A DNA stretch of 64,000 nucleotides from Rhodococcus sp. 14-1411-2a (GTDB lineage: Bacteria; Actinomycetota; Actinomycetes; Mycobacteriales; Mycobacteriaceae), in contig NZ_NPGA01000020.1 in NCBI RefSeq assembly GCF_002259485.1, positions 806,001-870,000 of the forward strand. The letters are read 5' to 3'. The notes under the pieces are model-generated. The model saw only the letters and a list, made by a program, of their open reading frames with translations. It searched no databases and had not been told where the DNA came from. Shown here piece after piece: positions 35,745 to 45,058 of the stretch (the stretch's first letter is position 1; each line of letters begins with the position of its first letter). Position numbers and translations under genes: made by a program.

Positions 35745-36986
35745 TCACCAGGTGTCTTCGAGCATCCTCGGTCGGCAGCACAGAAATCCTCCGACCAGCA
35801 GAACCGCTACACATCCGGTCAACAGAACCAACGGCAGTCCCCAGCCCCCGGACTCGGTGTGCAGTAGACCGAACAGAATCGGACCGGTCGAGGACACCAC
35901 GTAACCCAGCCCCTGGGTGAATCCCGAGAGCGAGGACGAGCCAACGGCCGTGCGCGTCCTGAGGTTGATCAGCGTCAGCGACATCGGGAACGTCATCGTG
36001 CCCAGCCCGACCAAGCACACCCACGCGACCGTACCGGCAGTCGGAGACCAGTGCAGGCCCGCGAACCCGCCGAGGTAGCACGCCGCGGCAACCATCACGA
36101 TGCCGTACGGATTGCGCACGCGCGCACAGAGCGTCGGCGCGGCCAGCGACGTGATCAGTCCCATCGCTCCGAACGCCGCCACCGACGCACCGGCCAAGCC
36201 TTCTCCGATCCCCGCATCGATGAGGAGCGTCGGCAACCAGGTGAGCATGGAGTAGGTGATCAGGGAGGTCATTGCGAACATCATCACCATCCCCCACGCC
36301 AGAGAGGACCGGTGGATTCGGCCGCTCGGCGATGCGTGGACCGACGCCGACCCGGCCTCACCGGAGACGTCCTTCTCGTCGCGGCCGCGTCGGGCGATGA
36401 CGACACCGAGCCACGGCAGCGCGGCGGCCAGGCCGACGACGGCCCAGATCCCGATGGAGATGCGCCAACCGTGCGCGTCGGCGATGGGGACGGCCAGCAG
36501 CGGCGGAACCATGGTGCTGACCTGCATGGCGCAGATGTAGATGGTGCTGACGACGGCGAGCCGCTCGGAGAAATACCGCTTGACCAACGGCGGGATGACG
36601 ACGTTTCCGATGCCCATGCCCGCGAGAGCGATCGCGGACAGCGCGAGCAGAGACGCGGTGTTCGGCGCGAACGCACGAGTGGCCATACCGATCGTGGTCA
36701 GCGCCATCGCCAGCAGAGCTGCCCGCTCCAGGCCGGTGCGCTTGGCGAGAAGCGGCGTGGCCAGGCCGAAGACGGCGAACATCGCCGGAGGCAACATGCC
36801 GACGATGCCGATGACGGTGGTGCCGAACTGGAGGTCGGTGCCGATTCTTCCGAACAGCGGGCTGATCGAGGTGACGGCGGCGCGCAGAGTCAGCGCGGAC
36901 ACCACGATCGCGGAGAAGACGAGTACTCGACCACGCACGAGCGAGGTACCGACGAGGCGGGTATCGGGGGCGGTGGGCGCACTCAC
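35745..36986 (-). CDS. MFS transporter, CynX/NimT-like
   Basis: A 413-residue major facilitator with 12 helices. It resembles the CynX/NimT (cyanate/2-nitroimidazole) branch: S-I-S-P-L-F-G-R-I in the first loop and G-M-G-I-G-N-V-V-I-P-P-L-V-K-R-Y-F near helix 4-5. The substrate is unknown. The frame is open to 37340, but a TATGAT -10 (36998-36993) with TTGCAC -35 and 18-base spacing lies six bases before GTG 36986, so a leaderless GTG start is most likely; the ATG at 37013 would be in the promoter. A FadR-type regulator is encoded divergently 81 bases away. Confidence 0.82.
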   Translation of the reverse strand: MSAPTAPDTRLVGTSLVRGRVLVFSAIVVSALTLRAAVTSISPLFGRIGTDLQFGTTVIGIVGMLPPAMFAVFGLATPLLAKRTGLERAALLAMALTTIGMATRAFAPNTASLLALSAIALAGMGIGNVVIPPLVKRYFSERLAVVSTIYICAMQVSTMVPPLLAVPIADAHGWRISIGIWAVVGLAAALPWLGVVIARRGRDEKDVSGEAGSASVHASPSGRIHRSSLAWGMVMMFAMTSLITYSMLTWLPTLLIDAGIGEGLAGASVAAFGAMGLITSLAAPTLCARVRNPYGIVMVAAACYLGGFAGLHWSPTAGTVAWVCLVGLGTMTFPMSLTLINLRTRTAVGSSSLSGFTQGLGYVVSSTGPILFGLLHTESGGWGLPLVLLTGCVAVLLVGGFLCCRPRMLEDTW

Positions 36987-36992
36987 CGCGTA

Positions 36993-37022
36993 ATCATAGG
37001 ATGACCGGATCATCGGGTGCAA
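36993..37022 (-). promoter_or_regulatory. Promoter and operator of the CynX-like gene
   Basis: On the minus strand TTGCAC (37022-37017), 18-base spacer and TATGAT (36998-36993) form a good promoter whose start would fall on the GTG at 36986. The spacer holds the inverted repeat GATGA-ccgga-TCATC (37000-37014), so a repressor bound there would block the polymerase. The divergent FadR-type gene is the natural candidate. Confidence 0.6.
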
Positions 37023-37067
37023 AGCAGTACTATCGACGCTGCAACGTCCCCGGCATGAGGAGTCCAC

Positions 37068-37757
37068 GTGCGGCAGGTCCAGCGATCGAGCCTGATCTCC
37101 CAGGTCACCGCTCAGCTGCGCGAAGAGATCACGTCGCAGCGATGGCCGGTGGGCACCCGCATCCCCACCGAACCCGAACTGTGCGAGATCACCGGCACCG
37201 GGCGCAACACCGTGCGCGAGGCCGTGCAGGCACTCGTGCACGCCGGCATGGTCGAACGCAGGCAGGGTTCGGGCACCTTCGTCATGACGTGCTCCGACCT
37301 CGGCGGAACCCTGGGAAAGTACTTCTCGGACGCCAGGCACCGCGATGTCACCGAACTACGCGAAACCTTGGAAGTCACTGCGGCGGCTCTTGCGGCCGAC
37401 CGACGCGACGACGACGACATCCGTGCCATGCTCGGCGCGCTGGCCGATCGCAACGCGGCGTGGTCCGACGAAACTCCGTTGGCCGATGCAGTTCGGATCG
37501 ACGCACGCCTGCACCGCGCCATCGTCGCGGCCAGCCACAACGCCATCTATCTGGAGTTCTACGATTCGCTGCTACCGGTGATCCACGACGCCATGCGCCA
37601 CCACGCCATCGAGCACGACGACGATTACATCGACGAACACACGGCGCTCGTGGAGGCGGTGATCGCCGGTGACGCGGCCCGCGCGATGCAGGCCGCTCGA
37701 TCACTGTTCCACGAACTCTCCGAATCACCGGCTCGCGCAGCGGAAGTCAGAGAATAA
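37068..37757 (+). CDS. FadR-subfamily GntR transcriptional regulator
   Basis: A 229-residue regulator. The N-terminal winged helix (8-75) has R-I-P-T-E-P-E-L, T-G-R-N-T-V-R-E-A-V-Q-A-L and G-M-V-E-R-R-Q-G-S-G-T-F. The C-terminal FCD ligand domain (90-215) has R-I-D-A-R-L-H-R-A-I and E-H-T-A-L-V-E-A-V-I-A-G-D, with the Asp and His residues expected to bind a metal and a carboxylate ligand. GAGGAG (37057-37062) precedes a GTG start. It is divergent from the MFS gene, whose promoter contains an inverted repeat. Its last 11 bases overlap the convergent TIGR02569 gene. Confidence 0.88.
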   Translation: MRQVQRSSLISQVTAQLREEITSQRWPVGTRIPTEPELCEITGTGRNTVREAVQALVHAGMVERRQGSGTFVMTCSDLGGTLGKYFSDARHRDVTELRETLEVTAAALAADRRDDDDIRAMLGALADRNAAWSDETPLADAVRIDARLHRAIVAASHNAIYLEFYDSLLPVIHDAMRHHAIEHDDDYIDEHTALVEAVIAGDAARAMQAARSLFHELSESPARAAEVRE

Positions 37758-38601
37758 GGCGTACCAGATCCGCCGTTCGCGCCAAGCCGGGGAACGCCTC
37801 GGACGTCGAACGCGGATGAAGCGCGTGCACCGCGAGACGAAACATCAACGCGCGCAGCAACATCTGCGGCCATTCCGGTAGATCGTCCCAGCGGTTGACC
37901 AGACCGTCGTCCGCGTCACCCCAGGAAAGGGCGTCCACCACGGCCACCCCGGCAGCCCAGGGCGCAGGACGCCAGTACGGGGTGATGTCGCTGATCCCTG
38001 GTGCCTCGCTACCCGAGAACAAGACCGTTCCGAACAGATCACCGTGTACCAACTGGTCCGGTGACTCGACGGGCTTGCGTAGTGTCGCAAGCTGTTTGAC
38101 CAATTCCAGGCTGCTCTTGCCATCACTGGACGACGGCTCGGGTGCGCCGGCGCCGCGAGCAGAGCGCAGCGGGACCGCTTCCCAAGCAGCTCTGTCGGCA
38201 GCAACGAAAACATCCACGTCGGCCCACGGGGCCACGGGAGGCTGAACCAGAAATCGCGGTCGCTCGAGTTGCGCGGTCGCCGCGTGCAACCGCATCGACA
38301 ACGAGACCACCTCGTCGTGACGAGGCTCCGGTTCGCCGGCGACGAACGTGTCTGCGCGCCAGCCCGACACGACGTATCGGCCGTCGGTCGACCGGACCGG
38401 TCGGGCGAGACGGACCCCGTCCACGGTCAATGTCTCGCGCACCTTGGCCGACCATGCGGCGCGGGCATGGTCTGCCACCGGGGACAGGACGACGTCGCCC
38501 AGACGCCATCCACCGTCCCAATCCGCACCGAGTGGTGCAGGCTCGACATCGCGCAGCCCGAACGTAGAGATCACGTGCTGAGGAGGTTCGACAGAGCTCA
38601 C
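37747..38601 (-). CDS. TIGR02569 family protein, unknown function
   Basis: A protein of about 284 residues that matches the actinobacterial TIGR02569 family by V-H-G-D-L-F-G-T-V-L-F near the middle and D-I-T-P-Y-W-R-P-A-P-W-A. The D-L-V-H-G-D-L-F and I-S-D-I-T-P pattern resembles the catalytic and metal loops of aminoglycoside-phosphotransferase-like kinases, so it may be a divergent kinase; no substrate is known. The open frame begins at GTG 38658; I chose GTG 38601 because the family starts just before P-Q-H-V-I-S-T-F-G-L, but the start is uncertain. It lies just behind moeZ. Recalled counterpart: Rv3205c. Confidence 0.75.
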   Translation of the reverse strand: MSSVEPPQHVISTFGLRDVEPAPLGADWDGGWRLGDVVLSPVADHARAAWSAKVRETLTVDGVRLARPVRSTDGRYVVSGWRADTFVAGEPEPRHDEVVSLSMRLHAATAQLERPRFLVQPPVAPWADVDVFVAADRAAWEAVPLRSARGAGAPEPSSSDGKSSLELVKQLATLRKPVESPDQLVHGDLFGTVLFSGSEAPGISDITPYWRPAPWAAGVAVVDALSWGDADDGLVNRWDDLPEWPQMLLRALMFRLAVHALHPRSTSEAFPGLARTADLVRLIL

Positions 38602-38659
38602 GAGCGCCACGCTACCGCCGATCGCGGTGCCGCTGCGGACGACGCGCACACGCGACACA

Positions 38660-39826
38660 TCAGTACATGGGCAAACCAGGATCGATCTGCTGGGCCCACT
38701 CCACTATTCCGCCGTGCAGATGGGCGGCGTCCGAGAAACCGGCTGCCACGAGGGCGGAGAGCACCTCGGCGGACCTGATGCCGGTTTTGCAGTAGAGCAC
38801 GATGGGGATGTGCTGCGGTAGATCCGACATCGCCGCCCCCGACAGGATTCGACCCTTGGGAATCGAGCGCGCACCGTCGATGCGGACGATGTCCCACTCC
38901 ACCGGCTCACGCACGTCGATGAGGGCGATCTCGCGACCGGACTGCATCATTGCGTGCAGCTCCGCCGGAGTGACCGATTCGCCGGTGGACTCGGCGGCCG
39001 GCACCACTCCGCAGAATGCCTCGTAATCGATCAGCTCGGTGATCGGCGTTCGATGCGGGTCCCGAGTCAGACCGACGGTTCGATAGCTCATCGCCAGTGC
39101 GTCGTAGATCATCAACCGACCCAGCAACGTCTCGCCGAGTCCGGTGATCAGCTTGATCGCCTCGGTGACCATGATCGACCCGATCGACGCGCACAGCACC
39201 CCCAGCACCCCACCTTCGGCACACGAGGGCACCATGCCGGGCGGTGGAGCCTCGGGGTACAGGTCGCGATAGTTGATACCTGCGTCGCCGGGGGCTCGAT
39301 CCCAGAACACCGACACCTGCCCCTCGAACCGGTAGATCGAACCCCATACATAGGGGATCCCGACCAGCGCGGCCGCGTCGTTGACGAGGTATCGGGTGGC
39401 GAAGTTGTCGGTCCCGTCGAGCACGAGGTCGTACTGCCGAAAGAGCTCGAGTGCGTTCGACGAGTCGAGTCGAACACGGTGCAGCGTCACCTCGACGCCG
39501 TCGTTGAGTTCGAGAATCGAGTCTCTCGCGCTGTCGGCCTTCGAGCGACCCACGTCGGACCGGCCGTGGATGATCTGCCGTTGCAGGTTCGACAGTTCGA
39601 CGTCGTCGAATTCCACGATGCCCAGAGTCCCGACACCGGCGGCCGCGAGGTACAGCAGTGCGGGTGAGCCCAGTCCCCCGGCACCGACGACGAGCACGCG
39701 GGCGTTGCGCAGTCGCTTCTGACCGTCGGTTCCCACACTGGGAATGATCAGGTGCCGGCTGTACCGGGCGACGTCATCGGGCGACAGTTCGCCTGCGGGT
39801 TCGACCAGCGGGGGTAGGTGGACCAC
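38660..39826 (-). CDS. moeZ: MoeZ-type adenylyltransferase/sulfurtransferase
   Basis: A 388-residue protein with an N-terminal E1-like adenylation domain (V-L-V-V-G-A-G-G-L-G-S-P-A near 45-57, G-T-D-N-F-A-T-R-Y-L-V-N-D, D-A-L-A) and a C-terminal rhodanese domain (about 285-385) with active-site loop Y-C-K-T-G-I-R-S. It activates and sulfurates ubiquitin-like carriers such as MoaD or CysO. The adenylation domain lacks a pair of zinc cysteines that I could recognise (the nearest are P-S-C and V-L-C-A-S). It starts GTG and lies just before the TIGR02569 gene on the same strand. Confidence 0.9.
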   Translation of the reverse strand: MVHLPPLVEPAGELSPDDVARYSRHLIIPSVGTDGQKRLRNARVLVVGAGGLGSPALLYLAAAGVGTLGIVEFDDVELSNLQRQIIHGRSDVGRSKADSARDSILELNDGVEVTLHRVRLDSSNALELFRQYDLVLDGTDNFATRYLVNDAAALVGIPYVWGSIYRFEGQVSVFWDRAPGDAGINYRDLYPEAPPPGMVPSCAEGGVLGVLCASIGSIMVTEAIKLITGLGETLLGRLMIYDALAMSYRTVGLTRDPHRTPITELIDYEAFCGVVPAAESTGESVTPAELHAMMQSGREIALIDVREPVEWDIVRIDGARSIPKGRILSGAAMSDLPQHIPIVLYCKTGIRSAEVLSALVAAGFSDAAHLHGGIVEWAQQIDPGLPMY

Positions 39827-39916
39827 GACGCAGCGACGCTCCTCGACTCGACACGGCGGCCGGTGACCCGGCGCGACACGTTCGAATCTAACTCAGCCTG
39901 TCCGAGTTCCAGCCGA

Positions 39917-40996
39917 TCAGCCTCGCGGGTAGGGCCACGGATTGAATCGGCATGTCTTGCCGTCCATCGGAACGACGCCCGCTGGGTCCAGTCGCGCGAT
40001 GTCGTCGTTGTTCGTCCCGAACGTCTGCTGCATCATCACCGGAGCGAGCCCGCCGTCGGTCTCGCACGGTTGGTGCTGCTGGTAGCCGATCGCGTGGCCG
40101 ACCTCGTGATTGATCTGGTACTGGCGGTACGAGCCGATGTCGCCCTGGAACGAGATCGCCCCACGCACCCACCTCGGCTCGTTGAGCACCACTCGCTCGA
40201 TGCCGGGGTTGTAGCAGGAGACCTCGAGCTGAATGTCGTAACCGCAGGCCTGCCGGATCGACATCTGCGACGTCAGCGAGATCCTGAAGTCGGGATCGCC
40301 CTGATCGATGCGACGGAATCCGAACCGTGGATCGTTGGTCCAACTCTTGGGGTTGGCAAGGGTCTGATCCACCAATCGGCCGAACGACTCGTCGCCGCCG
40401 AACCCGACCGTGTCCACGCCGTCCTCGACCTCGACCGTGTAGGTGAACACCCGCTCGGTCCCCTGCCCCACCTGCTCCGTTATCCCCGGCACGGTGTGCC
40501 ACGTTCCGGCCCCCTCCACCGCGAACGGACCACCGTCGGGCAGTTCACCCGACGATATCGACGCTGCGAAGTTACCGTCGGCCTGCGGCGGAACGCCGAT
40601 GATTCCGGTACCCGACGTCGTATCCGAACTCAAGGTGCCGAATCCAGGATCGGCGTTGGTCGACTGCGCTGCGGTGCCGGTGACGGGGTCACCGGTCCGC
40701 ACGGCATCGAACACGACGAGCGCGGTCACCACGATCAGAATCGGCACCGCGTACGCCCGCCAGCCGTAAGTGGACGCGAACTTTCCGAGCTTGCTCTGCT
40801 TCCTGATATCGCGATCCGGTCGACGACTGCGCAGCTTGACCTCGCGTTGCGTCGGATCCCACTGCGCGCGGAGCGGTTGATGCGACCCGCGACTGCCCAC
40901 ACTTCGTGGGAAATCGTCCGCGCGATCGTCGTAACCGTCGTCGACGCCGTCCGACTGCACACCACCGCGGATACGCGGCCCGCCTCGGTCAGTCAC
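39917..40996 (-). CDS. DUF3152 membrane-anchored zinc metalloprotease
   Basis: A 359-residue protein with a charged cytoplasmic N-terminus (1-77), one membrane helix (about 80-99), a Ser/Thr/Gly-rich linker and an extracytoplasmic domain. The HExxH motif is INHEVGHAIGYQQH with a third histidine (HEVGH...H), so the zinc site is complete. Paired cysteines lie on either side of the site (A-C-G-Y, S-C-Y-N, P-C-E-T, T-C-R-F), likely as disulfides. It ends in a W-P-Y-P-R-G tail. Substrate is unknown. It starts GTG and is divergent from the TetR gene. Recalled counterpart: Rv3207c. Confidence 0.88.
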   Translation of the reverse strand: MTDRGGPRIRGGVQSDGVDDGYDDRADDFPRSVGSRGSHQPLRAQWDPTQREVKLRSRRPDRDIRKQSKLGKFASTYGWRAYAVPILIVVTALVVFDAVRTGDPVTGTAAQSTNADPGFGTLSSDTTSGTGIIGVPPQADGNFAASISSGELPDGGPFAVEGAGTWHTVPGITEQVGQGTERVFTYTVEVEDGVDTVGFGGDESFGRLVDQTLANPKSWTNDPRFGFRRIDQGDPDFRISLTSQMSIRQACGYDIQLEVSCYNPGIERVVLNEPRWVRGAISFQGDIGSYRQYQINHEVGHAIGYQQHQPCETDGGLAPVMMQQTFGTNNDDIARLDPAGVVPMDGKTCRFNPWPYPRG

Positions 40997-41950
<954 letters not shown>

Positions 41951-41970
41951 CCTCGCAACCCGCAAACTCG

Positions 41971-42005
41971 ACACGCCCCTCACTCGATGCGAGTGAGGGG
42001 CGTGT
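41971..42005. terminator. Bidirectional terminator between TetR and DUF3107 genes
   Basis: A perfect 16-bp inverted repeat (41971-41986 with 41990-42005, three-base loop ATG) lies between two convergent genes. The plus strand continues TTCTG and the minus strand CGAGTTTG, so terminal T content is modest on both sides. Confidence 0.85.
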
Positions 42006-42023
42006 TCTGCGTTCCGAGCAGTC

Positions 42024-42251
42024 TCAGGCGGTCGCGAATCCGACCTTCCGAGAATCGGACGGACCGATCTCGACGTACGACACCTTGGAAGACTGGATCA
42101 AGAACTTGCGTCCCTTCTCGTCCTCCAACGCCAGCACTCCGTCCTTACCGGCGAAGGCGGTCGATACGAGCGCTTCGACCTCGGCCGGGGACTGCGTGCT
42201 GTTCACGACGAGCTCACGGGAACTCTCCGAAACACCGATCTTGACCTCCAC
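42024..42251 (-). CDS. DUF3107 family protein
   Basis: A 75-residue protein. The core is V-E-V-K-I-G-V at the N-terminus, a helical middle (A-E-V-E-A-L-V-S-T-A-F) and a strand-rich end (K-F-L-I-Q-S-S-K-V-S-Y-V-E-I-G), matching DUF3107. Function is unknown. The frame is open to 42275, but GGAGG six bases before GTG 42251 gives a clear start. It is convergent with the TetR gene. Recalled counterpart: Rv3208A. Confidence 0.85.
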   Translation of the reverse strand: MEVKIGVSESSRELVVNSTQSPAEVEALVSTAFAGKDGVLALEDEKGRKFLIQSSKVSYVEIGPSDSRKVGFATA

Positions 42252-42357
42252 GGTCAACCTCCGAACTCTCGACAACTCTGCTCACGCCAGGCTAGTGCAG
42301 CGGCGTCGAGCCAGACGCCCGACGCCCTGTGCTGTCAGCGAACACAGTCCTGTGCGG

Positions 42358-43089
42358 TCAGTCGAGGCCGAGTGAGGACATCCGTTCCGCGTGTTGTTCC
42401 TGCATGCGATCGAACAGTGCGACGACACCGTTGAGGTCTCCCGATGCGGTGATGACGAGATCGGTCAGCGACTCACGGCGAGCGAGCACGAACTGCGCCT
42501 GGGTGATGGCCTCACCGAGCAGACGACGACCCCACAGCATCAATCGCGCCTTCTCCTGCGAGCTCGCACGAACCCGATCGGACACCTCGTGCACCACGAA
42601 TTCCGAGTGCCCGGTCTCGGCCAGCACGTCGCGGACGATCTCGGCCACGTCGGGGGTGAGACTGTGCGCGATCTGCCGGTAGAAATCGGCCGCGATGCCG
42701 TCGCCCACGTACGCCTTGACCAACGACTCCAACCACGTCGACGGCGTCGTCGACTCGTGGTACTCGTCCAGGGCGCGAACGAACGGGTCCATCGAGGCGT
42801 AGACGTCGAGACCACGATCGGACAAGGCTCTCTGCAACGTCTCGAAGTGGCTCATCTCCGCAGCCGCCATGCTCGCGAGCGCGACGCGACCCTCCATCGA
42901 CGGAGCCATTCGAGCGTCGTCCGCCAGGCGATAGAACGCGGAAATCTCGCCGTACGCGAGCACCGCGAACAGATCCGGAATACCGGGGTGATCGTGCGCG
43001 ATCGACGGCTCGACTCGATCCGACTCGGGCGACTCGACGACAGAGGTGGGTGAAACTGCGGACGACGGCTCCGACGAATGGGCTCCCAT
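42358..43089 (-). CDS. Ferritin-like fold protein
   Basis: A 243-residue helical protein with a Ser/Thr-rich N-terminus (1-35) and a ferritin-like four-helix body. Candidate metal-site residues are Y-G-E-I-S-A-F near the first helix, E-M-S-H-F-E-T-L-Q-R in the second and G-H-S-E-F-V in the third, but not all diiron ligands can be assigned by eye. Function is unknown; related actinobacterial proteins are annotated as tRNA-hydroxylase-like or ferritin-like. The frame extends to a TTG at 43161, but ATG 43089 (M-G-A-H-S-S) is preceded eight bases upstream by TACGAT, fitting a leaderless start. Confidence 0.75.
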   Translation of the reverse strand: MGAHSSEPSSAVSPTSVVESPESDRVEPSIAHDHPGIPDLFAVLAYGEISAFYRLADDARMAPSMEGRVALASMAAAEMSHFETLQRALSDRGLDVYASMDPFVRALDEYHESTTPSTWLESLVKAYVGDGIAADFYRQIAHSLTPDVAEIVRDVLAETGHSEFVVHEVSDRVRASSQEKARLMLWGRRLLGEAITQAQFVLARRESLTDLVITASGDLNGVVALFDRMQEQHAERMSSLGLD

Positions 43090-43429
43090 GGCTGGCAATC
43101 GTAGTCCGGTGCCCGACGCCTCGTCGCGGCGCGCGCTGGACGTACCGTGACCTGCCGACAATGGAGAATTCCGTTCGGCAAGCTACCATGGTGCTCGATC
43201 GTCACTCGCGGACCGATGAAACGGACCGAAGAAGCACACGACGGTCATCGATAATGTGTGCGCACCTGATCCGGGTCGCCTCGACAGCTTCGCCGCAGCG
43301 GACATCGCAGTTCGCGGCCGCGCTGAGGCTGACGGCGACATCACATCGGATCGAGGGCATCGACTTCGGCCGGCAATAGGCCTATGCCCTTCCTCGTGCG
43401 CACGTTCGACCACGAGGAAGGCCAGTCCC
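43090..43429 (+). other. Promoter and long 5' leader of rhlE
   Basis: This 340-base stretch has no supported gene. A -10-like GATAAT (43250-43255) gives a start near 43262 and a leader of about 165 bases. The leader ends in an 11-bp hairpin that covers the ribosome site of rhlE. The in-frame GTG at 43256 overlaps the -10 and is unlikely to be the start of the helicase. Confidence 0.5.
43388..43421 (+). promoter_or_regulatory. Hairpin sequestering the rhlE ribosome site
   Basis: CCTTCCTCGTG (43388-43398) pairs perfectly over 11 bases with CACGAGGAAGG (43411-43421), a 12-base loop between. The right arm contains AGGAAGG, the only good Shine-Dalgarno before the helicase start. No T-run follows, so it is not an intrinsic terminator. 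It is placed to limit translation until the stem is opened, for example by an RNA helicase. Confidence 0.65.
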
Positions 43430-45049
43430 CTGAGCAAGATAGTCATCGACCAAGAATCCGACACCGGCGACACCACGCTGTCGGCGCAGCTGGACGACAA
43501 GCACGTACCCCCCACTTTCGCCGAACTGAACGTTGACCCCACCATCGTTCGCGCGCTCTCCGAGATGGGAATCGAGCGGACGTTCGCCATCCAGGAGTTG
43601 ACGCTGCCGCTCGCCATCGCGGGCGACGACCTCATCGGTCAGGCACGCACCGGAATGGGCAAGACGTTCGGCTTCGGTGTGCCTCTGCTGCACCGACTCG
43701 CCACGGACAACTCCGGTACCTCCCCGCTCGACGGCACTCCCCGCGCCCTGGTGATCGTGCCGACCCGTGAACTGTGCGTTCAGGTCAGCTCCGACCTCGA
43801 GAACGCATCCAAGTACCTCAGCGGCGCGAACGGCCCCGTCAAGGTGCTCTCCATCTACGGTGGCCGTCCGTACGAGGCGCAGATCAGCGCGTTGCAGAAC
43901 GGCGTCGACGTCGTCGTCGGCACCCCGGGCCGACTGCTCGACCTCGCCAAGCAGAACCACCTGATCCTCGGCAAGGTCGGAGTCCTGGTCCTCGACGAGG
44001 CCGACGAGATGCTCGACCTCGGGTTCCTCCCCGACATCGAGCGCATCCTCGGCATGGTTCCCGACAAGCGTCAGACGATGCTGTTCTCGGCGACGATGCC
44101 CGGCCCCATCATCACTCTGGCCCGGACGTTCCTGACTCAGCCGACGCACATCCGCGCCGAAGAGGCGGAGTCCTCGGCCGTCCACGACCGCACCGCCCAG
44201 CACGTCTACCGGGCCCACGCCCTCGACAAGGTCGAGATGGTCGCCAAAGTTCTCAAGGCCGAGGGTCGCGGCGCGACCATGGTGTTCACCCGCACCAAGC
44301 GCACCGCTCAGAAGGTCGCCGACGAGCTGGCCGAGCGCGGATACTCGGTCGGTGCCGTGCACGGTGACCTCGGCCAGGTCCAGCGCGAGAAGGCCCTCAA
44401 GTCGTTCCGGACGGGCAAGATCGACGTTCTGGTGGCGACCGACGTCGCGGCCCGCGGTATCGACATCGACGACGTCACCCACGTCATCAACTACCAGTGC
44501 CCCGAGGACGAGAAGACCTACGTGCACCGCATCGGCCGCACCGGCCGTGCCGGGCGCACCGGCATCGCGGTCACCCTGGTCGACTGGGACGACATCCCCC
44601 GTTGGCAGCTGATCGACAAGGCGCTCGATCTCGGCATGCCGGATCCGGTCGAGACCTACTCGAGCTCGCCGCACCTGTTCACCGACCTCGGTATCGCCAC
44701 CGACGCCACCGGCACGGTACGCAAGGCACCCTCGCGCGCCCCGGAGAAGGCGGACGACGGCGAGGCGACGGCAGCGCCTGCGGCCGACGCGTCTTCGGCT
44801 ACCAAGCCGCGCCGCTCACGCAGTCGGCGTCGAACCCGCGCAGGGCAGGACGGCGACAACACCGCCGCAACCAGCGTTGCGCAGAACGATTCCGCACCGG
44901 CAACGAAATCGGTTGCCGAACAGTCGGATACGTCCGATGCGGCGTCCGCGGACACGGTCACCAAGACTGCGCCGCGCCGCCGCAGGCGTCGTCGCCCCAG
45001 TGGATCGTCCGCCGACGCCGGACCCTCGACTGCGAGCGCGTCGGAGTAA
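43430..45049 (+). CDS. rhlE: DEAD-box RNA helicase RhlE
   Basis: A protein of about 539 residues with all DEAD-box motifs: Q motif (T-F-A-E-L...F-A-I-Q-E-L-T-L-P), motif I A-R-T-G-M-G-K-T, P-T-R-E-L, T-P-G-R-L-L-D-L, D-E-A-D, S-A-T, and the second-domain A-T-D-V-A-A-R-G-I-D and H-R-I-G-R-T-G-R-A-G-R. The last 110 residues are a disordered, Arg-rich, Ala-rich tail that should bind RNA. No ATG/GTG/TTG lies in frame between 43256 and the core. AGGAAGG eight bases before CTG 43430 suggests a CTG start (L-S-K-I-V), which is unusual; GTG 43256 is the alternative. It is upstream of a beta-propeller gene. Confidence 0.85.
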   Translation: MSKIVIDQESDTGDTTLSAQLDDKHVPPTFAELNVDPTIVRALSEMGIERTFAIQELTLPLAIAGDDLIGQARTGMGKTFGFGVPLLHRLATDNSGTSPLDGTPRALVIVPTRELCVQVSSDLENASKYLSGANGPVKVLSIYGGRPYEAQISALQNGVDVVVGTPGRLLDLAKQNHLILGKVGVLVLDEADEMLDLGFLPDIERILGMVPDKRQTMLFSATMPGPIITLARTFLTQPTHIRAEEAESSAVHDRTAQHVYRAHALDKVEMVAKVLKAEGRGATMVFTRTKRTAQKVADELAERGYSVGAVHGDLGQVQREKALKSFRTGKIDVLVATDVAARGIDIDDVTHVINYQCPEDEKTYVHRIGRTGRAGRTGIAVTLVDWDDIPRWQLIDKALDLGMPDPVETYSSSPHLFTDLGIATDATGTVRKAPSRAPEKADDGEATAAPAADASSATKPRRSRSRRRTRAGQDGDNTAATSVAQNDSAPATKSVAEQSDTSDAASADTVTKTAPRRRRRRRPSGSSADAGPSTASASE

Positions 45050-45058
45050 TCTCCCGCC

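Noticed and set aside
43256-43429. N-terminal extension of RhlE from GTG 43256
   Set aside because: The GTG overlaps the GATAAT -10, the extension has no family similarity, and the best ribosome site is at 43416-43421.
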